From assembly GCF_045679545.1 (NCBI RefSeq), contig NZ_CP166195.1:124001-188000 (forward strand): 64,000 nt of DNA, given 5' to 3'. The notes below the pieces were generated by a model that made no database searches, was not told the DNA's origin, and saw only the letters and a list, made by a program, of their open reading frames with translations. The DNA is from Enterovibrio sp045679545 (GTDB lineage Bacteria; Pseudomonadota; Gammaproteobacteria; Enterobacterales; Vibrionaceae). The number at the start of each line of letters is the position of its first letter. The first letter of the stretch is position 1. This document shows positions 35,506 to 43,078 of the stretch, piece by piece. Both the position numbers and the translations under genes were made by a program.

Positions 35506-36506
35506 CTATCACCATCCTGACGCTGTCTCAAATAATCTGCCAGTGTGAGATCGGGCTTCCACGTTGGGGATTGACGCTGCGCTTGCGGCGATGTTTGCGA
35601 CGCTGTTTGGCGAGCAAGGATCGATACCTGGTCAATCGTCACATTAACCGTAATGGGTTGCGGGGAATCGGCACCATGTCGGTTGGTGACACTGCGCAGT
35701 GCAGGCTTGTCTGTTCCTGCATGACGCTGCGAATCATCACGATTCGGTGATGCATGAGCTGCAGGCTCTGCGCGAAGACGCTGTGCCGCCAATAGATGTA
35801 AATTCGACGCTATCCCCTGTTCATCTTGTCTGCTATCTGGCGCGTGCTTTTCAAATGGGGAATGTTCATATGAAGATTGCTCATATGAAGAGTACTCACG
35901 TGCCGATTGATTCACATCCGTCTCACCAAGAATGGATGCCGCCACTTGTTGCGTGAAGTCTTGCCGTGTTCGAGCTGGCACCTGCGGTGTATTTGTCGAT
36001 TCATAAGAAGGCGTATGAATGGGCGTATTCGATAAAGACGAACTGGCTGAAACATGATGATTGGCCCCCTCATTCATTTCAGTATCTTCCGCTTGTCCTT
36101 TCGTTTGTTGTTTCATCTGAGAAGAAGCAGGGACATGAGAATCAACCTGTGTTTTGTCGATATTAATCGTGACATCACGGTTACCCGCAACGGGCGCTGA
36201 TTTGTTTGGATCTCGCGCTGACTGTGTTTGATTTACCAATGTTTGATTAACCAGTGCTTGATTCGTCGATGATACTTCTGCGTCAGTGCGCAACAATGAA
36301 TTAGTGACACTGTCACCTTCCACCTCATCACTCACGGTATTTAAATCATCGACCAAGGGTTCTGACTGAACACGATCTCGACTGACATTCGCCGCAGAAG
36401 CCGACGCCAATCGCGTCGCACCTGCATAGTAAGAGTTCACCACAGGTTTCAGCGTCTGAAAGCCATCAATGTTTCGGCGAATGTAATGTCCTAATTGGCG
36501 ACTCAT
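35502..36506 (-). CDS. Low-complexity hypothetical protein, candidate non-canonical tape measure
   Basis: A 334-residue protein without recognised domain. It opens MSRQLGHYIRRNIDGFQTL, which could be a short structured anchor. Residues 35-290 are Ser/Gln/Asn/Thr-rich with small internal echoes (NQALVNQTLVNQTQ; SSYEQSSYEHSPF). The end, VNVTIDQVSILARQ then WKPDLTLADYLRQRQ, looks ordered again. It lies between the gp26-like gene and the cap gene. No Afp14-like tape measure exists in the operon, so this protein or a neighbour may set length, but the sequence does not show it. Confidence 0.75.
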   Translation of the reverse strand: MSRQLGHYIRRNIDGFQTLKPVVNSYYAGATRLASASAANVSRDRVQSEPLVDDLNTVSDEVEGDSVTNSLLRTDAEVSSTNQALVNQTLVNQTQSARDPNKSAPVAGNRDVTINIDKTQVDSHVPASSQMKQQTKGQAEDTEMNEGANHHVSASSSLSNTPIHTPSYESTNTPQVPARTRQDFTQQVAASILGETDVNQSAREYSSYEQSSYEHSPFEKHAPDSRQDEQGIASNLHLLAAQRLRAEPAAHASPNRDDSQRHAGTDKPALRSVTNRHGADSPQPITVNVTIDQVSILARQTASQTSPQAQRQSPTWKPDLTLADYLRQRQDGDR

Positions 36507-36569
36507 ACGCGTATCCTTTGGATAAGATGAGGTGACAGCCTGATCTTAATAAGTCTTTCATCTACATCG

Positions 36570-37370
36570 CTATTCAATCACCATAGCGATGTGTTGACGG
36601 CGGCGCGCAGGGCTCATAGCCAGAATGTCCTGACTTGACCAACCGTATGCAGACGCAAGAATGTGTACGTCCCACAATTGGCGCTCCACGTCGGCAGCCA
36701 ACAATGCCCAAAACTGACTGACAATATCGAATTGGTGTGCAGTCTCGCCTCCGCACTCTGGGCAAGAGGCATTGAGCGAAACAATGGTAAGCGGTTCTAT
36801 CGCTAACATTTGCGCTTCGAGGGTTTGGTAGAAACCTTCCCACGCGGAAACTGGGTCGCCCCTCTGCGTAATTGCAGTGGCGACATCGTTATAGCTTTCA
36901 GGTGCCAGCACACATTGTGCAAGTTGTGAAAGTGGAGAATGGGCAGACGCGAGCAGGTAAAGATCACCGATTGTCGGTAGGCGAAATCGACAACCAAACT
37001 CGCCATCAGTCATTGTCACGTAATGTGGAAGATACGCCTCGGTATTGACGGAATTTAAATGGCAGGCCGCTTTAAGGCGGTCTGAACTTGTCGCTAAAAC
37101 GTCGGAAACACAAAAAGACAACTGGGTTTTGGTGTCGCATGATACGCAAGGTGATGTCACGGTGATGTTTTCACCAAACTCACCGCGATACGCGAGCAGA
37201 AGGAAGTGGTCGCGCCCTGCCAGCGTCCATTCGCAGACCTCTTCATCTGAAGGCTTTGGAAGATACGCGGAGAGCAACGCCAGATTGCGATCGGGTGGCG
37301 ACATATCAACCGCCTTTTCCCAAAGCTCAACGCGATCATTATCATTGAGTGATGCAATCGTGACGCGCAT
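36570..37370 (-). CDS. T4 gp26/gp51-like baseplate assembly protein
   Basis: A 266-residue protein. The N-terminal half has RNLALLSAYLP and WTLAGRDHFLLLAYRGEFG, with a Cys pair CVSC; the second half has CPECGG and ends SAYGWSSQDILAMSPARRRQHIAMV, the pattern I associate with T4-like baseplate chaperones and eCIS relatives. The two CxxC pairs may bind zinc. It follows the tube gene by 10 bases. The chaperone role is by analogy, not directly visible. Confidence 0.65.
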   Translation of the reverse strand: MRVTIASLNDNDRVELWEKAVDMSPPDRNLALLSAYLPKPSDEEVCEWTLAGRDHFLLLAYRGEFGENITVTSPCVSCDTKTQLSFCVSDVLATSSDRLKAACHLNSVNTEAYLPHYVTMTDGEFGCRFRLPTIGDLYLLASAHSPLSQLAQCVLAPESYNDVATAITQRGDPVSAWEGFYQTLEAQMLAIEPLTIVSLNASCPECGGETAHQFDIVSQFWALLAADVERQLWDVHILASAYGWSSQDILAMSPARRRQHIAMVIE

Positions 37371-37380
37371 TGATGATCAC

Positions 37381-37908
37381 TCACTGTTCCGGATGCACAA
37401 AGCTAGGTTCTTTTGGCACGGCTACCGCGTTACGTTCCCACCCTTCATTTTCAAGTTTCACCGATTGGATCATAAATGCCGAACTCGACGCATCGAGTGC
37501 CGGAATGGCTTTGTAGTCTGACACCCAGCATTGGAACAGCGTGTAACTCATGACCTTTTGCCCAGCCTCATTCAGCACGTCTAAGATGAGCGTTTTGCGA
37601 AAATCTGCCAGTGAGACTTCACCGCCTAAATCTGTGCCAATTCGCCAGACTTTGTTGGCCCATTGCTCAAATTGCAGGTTTTCCGTTACACCACGTTCAA
37701 GGGTGATGGCTTCAAATTTCACTTGGCCCGGAGATTTGCGGGTATGAGAAGGATCTCCCCCTTCGCGATACTCCATCACTTCGACAGAACGGCTCAGACC
37801 CGATACTTTTTGCACCGCCGCGAGCACATCTCCACCGGCTTCCTTGATGATAAATTTGTAGCCGGGATAAGGCACAATACGTTGACCATTCACGTTGAGC
37901 TGAGACAT
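37381..37908 (-). CDS. Inner tube protein (Afp1/5-like, phage tail tube family)
   Basis: A 175-residue T4 gp19-like tube protein that polymerises into the needle. Family features include the opening PYPGYKFIIKEAGGD, VQKVSGLSRSVEVMEYREGG, and ITLERGVTENLQFEQWANKV. Only one tube gene is present, compared with two in Afp. It follows the sheath gene by 71 bases, the usual order. Confidence 0.93.
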   Translation of the reverse strand: MSQLNVNGQRIVPYPGYKFIIKEAGGDVLAAVQKVSGLSRSVEVMEYREGGDPSHTRKSPGQVKFEAITLERGVTENLQFEQWANKVWRIGTDLGGEVSLADFRKTLILDVLNEAGQKVMSYTLFQCWVSDYKAIPALDASSSAFMIQSVKLENEGWERNAVAVPKEPSFVHPEQ

Positions 37909-37979
37909 GTCGCCCCCTCGCTATTTACCAAAAAATCATTCCCAACAGATCTGCTGGCTTCCACCAACAGGTACAAGGA

Positions 37980-39923
37980 TTAGCCGCCGCTGTTATTCAT
38001 CAATTGCAGACTCACAACCACAAATTCCGCAGGTTTTAACGGCGCAAAACCCACCAGCACATTGACCACGCCCGCATCGATGTGAGCTTGCGTAGTGGTT
38101 TCCGCATCACACTTGACACGAAACGCCTGTTCAGGGGCCGTGCCCTGAAATGCGCCTTGTCTGAACAATCCCTGCATGAAATTACCCACCGCAATGCGAA
38201 TTTCTGACCAAAGCGGTTCGTCATTAGGTTGGAACACTGCCCACTGCAAGCCTCGGAACAAGGACTCTTCGATAAACAACGCAGTTCGCCGCACGGGAAT
38301 GTAAGTCCATTCAGAGGCCAACTCGTTTGCACCACGCAAAGTTCTTGCACCCCATGCAATGTTGCCGCTGATCCCGCCGTTTCTCAGGCAATTAAGACCG
38401 ATAGGGTTTAGCTGCCCAATTTCGCTATTGGTCAAGGCATGATTAAAGCCAATCACATTGCGAAGACTTGCCGTGATCCCTGCTGCTGCTGTCCAAATAC
38501 CCGCTTCAGTATCTCGACGCGCATACAGCCCGGCGATAGTGCCACTCGGGGCAATGGTTCTAAGTCGGTTTTCATTGTTGGGATCAGGAACCTGAACCCG
38601 AGGATAGTAAGCTGCCGTATTGCGATGACGAAGGCCTGCTCCCGCCACTTCATCCAGCCAATCTATGGCTTCATCAACACTGTTTGCATCTGCAGGTGGG
38701 TCAATCAATAAGAAGGCACGCTGTTCTTCGCAATAGCTCATGGCAGGGCTTATCACGCTGGACATATTGGCAACAGAGCCCAAATCTGACGCTTCAGGAA
38801 TGGCGAGAATATTGAACAAATCCACGTCTTCCAACGCATAGAAACCCGTGCGCAATGCCCGATTCCCACGCAGTTGTGCAGCGGTAGGAGCAGCAGCTGC
38901 GTCGACTCCCGCCGTCGCAACGGTCTGATGCCCAGCCGGTGCAGCGGTATTCATCGCGTATTGTTGAACATTGGCGGTAACACTGCCGACTAAGCCGATT
39001 ACGCTGCCGAAATCACCAACTGATTCCGCCACTGACACCACTTGTCCTGCGCGATATTCGGCGCTGTTTCTGCCAGTGAAAACACCTATTCTTGTGCCGC
39101 GCACCACCACTTGGCATTGCGCCCAAAGCGGATCCGCTGGTCGTGTATCGCGAATCGCGTTTTGCAGCATCAATGCAGCATCAGCAATAGTCACCGGTTT
39201 GGTGGTAGCATCCACTGTTACGTCATGCGCCCCCGTCCCTAGATCAACCTGCAAGGTGTTGGCATCAGCAATACCCGCATACTGCGTGGTGTCCTGAACA
39301 TCGGAGTAAAACCCGGTCGGCGCGGGCATGTCGGTATTCCCCGCCGTGGTAAGTTGCACCATCATCGAATCATCATTGACGACATTCAGTACATAGCGAG
39401 GATGGGTCGCGACCATGGATACATTACGGTAGGACTCGTTACGAACCGGAATTTCCAGCCCATCAACGTGACGAATTTCAGTCACCGTGAGATTGAATAA
39501 CGAGGTTGGGTCGGAGGTTTGATAATCCACGTCTACCCGAATGTGGTTATTCCACCCGCCAGGATCTTGAACCGCATTGTTTTGAAATTGCCTACCCGCA
39601 GAAAAGGTCAGCGAAGTTGCACCGTTCCAGCTTTGCGCTGTTAGGTTGCCATTCGTCCCCCCACCTACGCGCACCGCAATCGCTTCCCCCCCGCCATTGA
39701 TATAAAACTGAGAGATCGCATAGCTGGTTTCACTGTCTGTATGCACGCCGCCGAAATTCGTATCGAAATCACCGACATGAAACATACGCACAGGGACATT
39801 AAGTGGGCCGCGAGAAAAGCCACCGACAAACGCAGAAATGGATGTGGCAGTTCCACTAATTGATCGGCTACCACTGGGAATTTCTTGAACATAAACGCCG
39901 GGATATGTCAGTGCTACTGGCAT
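37980..39923 (-). CDS. Contractile sheath protein (Afp2-4-like)
   Basis: A 647-residue tail sheath protein. The N-terminus LTYPGVYVQEIPSGSRSISG and the C-terminal handshake region (FRVKCDAETTTQAHIDAG, then PLKPAEFVVVSLQL) are diagnostic. The protein is longer than usual for eCIS sheaths, with a variable inserted domain in the middle (about 150-350) likely exposed on the surface. It is the only sheath gene, whereas Afp has three. GGAGGTCACCC precedes the ATG; this is the first gene of the 27-kb operon. Confidence 0.95.
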   Translation of the reverse strand: MPVALTYPGVYVQEIPSGSRSISGTATSISAFVGGFSRGPLNVPVRMFHVGDFDTNFGGVHTDSETSYAISQFYINGGGEAIAVRVGGGTNGNLTAQSWNGATSLTFSAGRQFQNNAVQDPGGWNNHIRVDVDYQTSDPTSLFNLTVTEIRHVDGLEIPVRNESYRNVSMVATHPRYVLNVVNDDSMMVQLTTAGNTDMPAPTGFYSDVQDTTQYAGIADANTLQVDLGTGAHDVTVDATTKPVTIADAALMLQNAIRDTRPADPLWAQCQVVVRGTRIGVFTGRNSAEYRAGQVVSVAESVGDFGSVIGLVGSVTANVQQYAMNTAAPAGHQTVATAGVDAAAAPTAAQLRGNRALRTGFYALEDVDLFNILAIPEASDLGSVANMSSVISPAMSYCEEQRAFLLIDPPADANSVDEAIDWLDEVAGAGLRHRNTAAYYPRVQVPDPNNENRLRTIAPSGTIAGLYARRDTEAGIWTAAAGITASLRNVIGFNHALTNSEIGQLNPIGLNCLRNGGISGNIAWGARTLRGANELASEWTYIPVRRTALFIEESLFRGLQWAVFQPNDEPLWSEIRIAVGNFMQGLFRQGAFQGTAPEQAFRVKCDAETTTQAHIDAGVVNVLVGFAPLKPAEFVVVSLQLMNNSGG

Positions 39924-40408
39924 GGGTGACCTCCTCTACCAAGACAATGGATCCTTAATGATTGGCGTTAACTTGTGGTACGAATTCCTTGGCTCAAACC
40001 CAATGATGTAAACCTAAAATAGCGTTGTGAAACGGATGGGGAATAAGTCAGGGTTGCATACCACGACAAATACAGTATCGATCTTACGATACACAAGATA
40101 ATGGTCAATATTTGACCTTTGCATTGTCTTAAAAATTAGAGCATGCGATTTAAAAAGATCGTGTAGGGGGAAAAGAACGCTCGTATTAATCAATATATTT
40201 CAAAAATTTAGGATAAATGTAATCGTTCTTATTCATTGGTGAATTGAATAAAGGGCGTGTGATTAACACACCCTTTCCTGCCTAATTAGTTAGACCGGAT
40301 GACTTAAAGGCTAGATCCATTGATGCGCATATTATTGCGCTTCAATGACCTAGATATTCTGGTGTAACCCATCAACCTGCCGCCGTATTTAATAATCACA
40401 CAGACATT
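39924..40408. promoter_or_regulatory. Upstream region of the eCIS operon with two dyads
   Basis: This AT-rich region must hold the eCIS promoter (minus strand). Two dyads lie close together: GTATCG-N6-CGATAC at 40075-40092 and the perfect palindrome GGTCAATATTTGACC at 40103-40117. Both are good operator candidates. A further stem AAAGGG(C/T)GTGT at 40252-40278 pairs fully on the minus strand when one U-G wobble is allowed. I found no convincing -35/-10 pair, and no gene is supported in the full 39924-40531 stretch. Confidence 0.55.
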
Positions 40409-40431
40409 AAAAAAGCTGCAAAGGCAGCTCT
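40409..40431 (-). terminator. Rho-independent terminator downstream of the phosphatase gene
   Basis: On the minus strand, AGCTGC-CTTT-GCAGCT is followed by TTTTT. The stem can extend outward by a G-U and two A-U pairs. It lies about 100 bases beyond the phosphatase stop and separates it from the eCIS operon, which reads in the same direction. Confidence 0.85.
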
Positions 40432-40436
40432 TCTCT

Positions 40437-40470
40437 ATTATTTGATGGCTCGAATTATTTGATGGCTCGA
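40437..40470. repeat. Perfect 17-bp tandem duplication
   Basis: ATTATTTGATGGCTCGA occurs twice head to tail with no mismatch, between the phosphatase stop and its terminator. It looks like a recent slippage or duplication event. Confidence 0.9.
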
Positions 40471-40531
40471 ATGTCTGTTGTGGATAGCCGAGCAAATTCA
40501 AGACGCTCGCTCAACAAGCATAGACAGTCGA

Positions 40532-41023
40532 TTACTGGCTGACGAAATCGCGAATATAATCCATTTGTACTTGTTTGGTGAACGCACCAGGGCGCAGTGC
40601 TTGTACTTCTCGAATGATGTCATCCAGATCCCAGCCACGCTCTAGCAGCAAATGTGCAGCCATTAAACCCGTGCGACCTGCCCCCCCCATGCAATGTAAC
40701 GCCACTTTTTCACCATTGGCGATGGCCTGATGCAATCGAGGTTGGCACTTCTGCCAGCTTTGTACAAACACGGCTTCCGGTACTTCATCGTCTTCAATCG
40801 GCGCATGAAACCAGGTGATGCCGACCTGCTCCGCGCTGTCACTCAATTCAGTCACGTTTTTTTGAGCCATTTCGTCGTGATTGATCGCCGTTACCATCAC
40901 GGTCACACCTTGTGCTTTAAGCTGCACTAAGCTTTCCTTTAGTGGCGTGCCTTTAGTGCCCGGACAAGGCGTTAAAATCAATGCACCCGTTTCAACAGGC
41001 AGTTCCCAAGTTGGATGTGTCAT
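40532..41023 (-). CDS. Dual-specificity/tyrosine phosphatase-like protein
   Basis: A 163-residue cytoplasmic protein of the cysteine-based phosphatase superfamily (CDKN3-like). The active-site loop HCMGGAGRTG gives Cys111 and Arg117, and the general acid is probably Asp78 or Asp79 in APIEDDEVPE. The likely reaction is dephosphorylation of a protein or small phospho-compound; the substrate is unknown. It has its own terminator and so is independent of the eCIS operon next to it. Confidence 0.88.
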   Translation of the reverse strand: MTHPTWELPVETGALILTPCPGTKGTPLKESLVQLKAQGVTVMVTAINHDEMAQKNVTELSDSAEQVGITWFHAPIEDDEVPEAVFVQSWQKCQPRLHQAIANGEKVALHCMGGAGRTGLMAAHLLLERGWDLDDIIREVQALRPGAFTKQVQMDYIRDFVSQ

Positions 41024-41220
41024 TTATTTCCCTTCGACCTTTTCATGTTACTGATTTTGGTTGTGATGTAATTTTGGCGGAAAAGTATTACAAATTAAAT
41101 AGCGATAGTCGTTGATGATAGTGATCAAAAGCCTCAGAATAGCGCCCCTTTCCCTACTGACTTGGCGATTGTGCCATCAGCCGTCCATTTTGGGACGTAA
41201 TCTTATTGAGAATCATAAAT

Positions 41221-42729
41221 ATGGGTTTTACCTCGTTAGGTCTTTCTGCACCAATCCTTAAAGCGGTACAAGAGAAGGGTTATACGACGCCTTCTCCAAT
41301 TCAGGCACAGGCGATCCCTGCTGTTCTGGAAGGCAAGGATGTCATGGCTGCAGCACAAACCGGTACAGGTAAAACCGCTGGCTTTGTATTGCCAATCTTA
41401 GAAAAACTGAGCCAAGGTGATCGCGCTCGTCCGAATCATGTGCGTGCACTTATCCTCACGCCGACTCGCGAACTGGCGGCTCAGATCCACGAAAATGCGG
41501 TGGTTTATAGCAAGCACCTAAACCTGCGTTCTACCGTTGTTTTTGGTGGGGTGAAAATCAACCCACAACTTATGGCACTGCGCAAAGGAACTGAAATTCT
41601 GGTTGCTACGCCGGGTCGTTTACTTGACCTTTACAGCCAGAACGCAGTGAAGTTCTCTCAGCTTGAAGTGCTGGTGCTTGATGAAGCTGACCGCATGCTG
41701 GACATGGGTTTCTACCGTGACATCAAAAGAGTGCTAGACCTGTTGCCGAAAAACCGTCAGAACCTGCTGTTCTCAGCAACTTTCTCTGATGACATTCGTC
41801 AGTTGGCAAAAGGCTTGGTTAATAACCCTGTTGAGATTTCAGTGACGCCAGCAAACTCAACAGCACGTACTGTCGAGCAGTGTATTTTCCCTGCCGACAA
41901 GAAAAAGAAACCTGCCATGCTGTCTAAGCTGATCAAAGAGGGCAACTGGCGTCAGGTGTTGGTGTTCAGCCGCACAAAACACGGTGCAAACAAGCTTTCT
42001 CACTTTCTGAATGAAGAAGGGATTACGGCAGCACCTATTCACGGTAACAAGAGCCAAGCCGCTCGTACCAAAGCACTGGCTGATTTTAAATCTGGCGAAG
42101 TACGTGTGCTAGTAGCTACCGACATTGCTGCTCGCGGCATCGATATTCCACAGTTACCACAAGTGGTTAACTTTGATTTGCCTAATGTGGCGGAAGATTA
42201 CGTTCACCGTATTGGTCGTACTGGTCGTGCTGGCGAAGTGGGCAAAGCGATCTCTTTGGTTTGTGCTGACGAAGCGGACGATCTGTTCGGCATCGAGCGT
42301 TTGATTCAGCAACTGCTGCCACGCGTTGAACTACAAGGCTTTAAACCAAGCATTGCAGTTCCTGAATCTAAGCTAGATACGCGTCCAATCCGCGCCAAAA
42401 AACCGAAGAAGCCAAGCGCACCAACAGGTGGCCGCCGCTCTTCAAGCTACAAAGGCAATGGTGACAAGGCGGTATTTGAAAATCGTAAGCCACGCCAAGG
42501 CGGACAGCAAGGTCAAAAAGCGGAAGGCACTGGCGAAGGCCAAGCACGTCGTGAAGGCACTGAGCGCAGTAACACATCTCGCAATGGCAACAGCAACAGC
42601 CGTAACGGCAACCATGCTGGTCGCAAGCCTCAAGGTAGCAATGGTCAACGACCACAAGGCAACAATGCAGGCAAACCCGGCGCGAACCGTCGTCGCTCGC
42701 CAGCAAAGAGCGCGGCGAACGCGAGCTAA
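41221..42729 (+). CDS. rhlE: DEAD-box ATP-dependent RNA helicase, RhlE type
   Basis: A 502-residue helicase. Core motifs appear in order: Q motif PTPIQ-like TTPSPIQAQAIP, motif I AAQTGTGKT, Ia PTRELAAQI, motif II VLDEAD, motif III SAT, and motif VI HRIGRTGRAG. The last 120 residues are a basic, Gly/Asn/Arg/Gln-rich disordered tail for RNA binding. The ATG at 41221 is used; an upstream in-frame TTG at 41206 would add only five residues. RhlE-type proteins act in ribosome maturation and RNA decay, often at low temperature. Confidence 0.93.
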   Translation: MGFTSLGLSAPILKAVQEKGYTTPSPIQAQAIPAVLEGKDVMAAAQTGTGKTAGFVLPILEKLSQGDRARPNHVRALILTPTRELAAQIHENAVVYSKHLNLRSTVVFGGVKINPQLMALRKGTEILVATPGRLLDLYSQNAVKFSQLEVLVLDEADRMLDMGFYRDIKRVLDLLPKNRQNLLFSATFSDDIRQLAKGLVNNPVEISVTPANSTARTVEQCIFPADKKKKPAMLSKLIKEGNWRQVLVFSRTKHGANKLSHFLNEEGITAAPIHGNKSQAARTKALADFKSGEVRVLVATDIAARGIDIPQLPQVVNFDLPNVAEDYVHRIGRTGRAGEVGKAISLVCADEADDLFGIERLIQQLLPRVELQGFKPSIAVPESKLDTRPIRAKKPKKPSAPTGGRRSSSYKGNGDKAVFENRKPRQGGQQGQKAEGTGEGQARREGTERSNTSRNGNSNSRNGNHAGRKPQGSNGQRPQGNNAGKPGANRRRSPAKSAANAS

Positions 42730-42758
42730 GTCAGCCTGAAATAGACGCAAAAACGGAA

Positions 42759-42785
42759 AGCCAGATCACCGGATCTGGCTTTTTT
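42759..42785 (+). terminator. Rho-independent terminator after rhlE
   Basis: A perfect 9-bp stem AGCCAGATC / GATCTGGCT with an ACCG loop is followed by TTTTT. The remaining bases of the 349-base stretch 42730-43078 hold the promoter region of the next gene but no identifiable element. Confidence 0.92.
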
Positions 42786-43078
42786 ATGAGTGAAATTTAA
42801 GCACTAACATAAGCACTAACACGCATTTATTAACGACAGTTCGCTGTTATTTTTTAATATCCCCCCCTTCCGCGCAACCACTCTCAAAAGCCAATAATCA
42901 CAACACGTTACGGTCTATAAATGCACAGATCGCCCGTAAACCAATCACTCGTTCAAGAACCTGCATTTTTCCCTCGTCTTCTCCTTATTTTTGCAGTAAA
43001 ACGTGCCGCCTTTTTATTGAGTAATCAATAAGAAAGGGTCCTCCATTTTTTTGCCCCAAGCGGCACATTGGAACAAGA

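Noticed and set aside
13185..39923. Prophage instead of eCIS
   Set aside because: No capsid, portal, terminase, integrase or lysis genes; presence of DUF4157, DUF4255 and the AAA+ ATPase is typical of eCIS.
39940..40020. Possible sigma54 promoter TGGTACG...TTGG
   Set aside because: Spacing and the -12 GC do not match, and it points away from the eCIS operon.
42428..42739. 103-codon frame in the helicase tail
   Set aside because: Out-of-frame shadow caused by the repetitive, basic C-terminus of RhlE.
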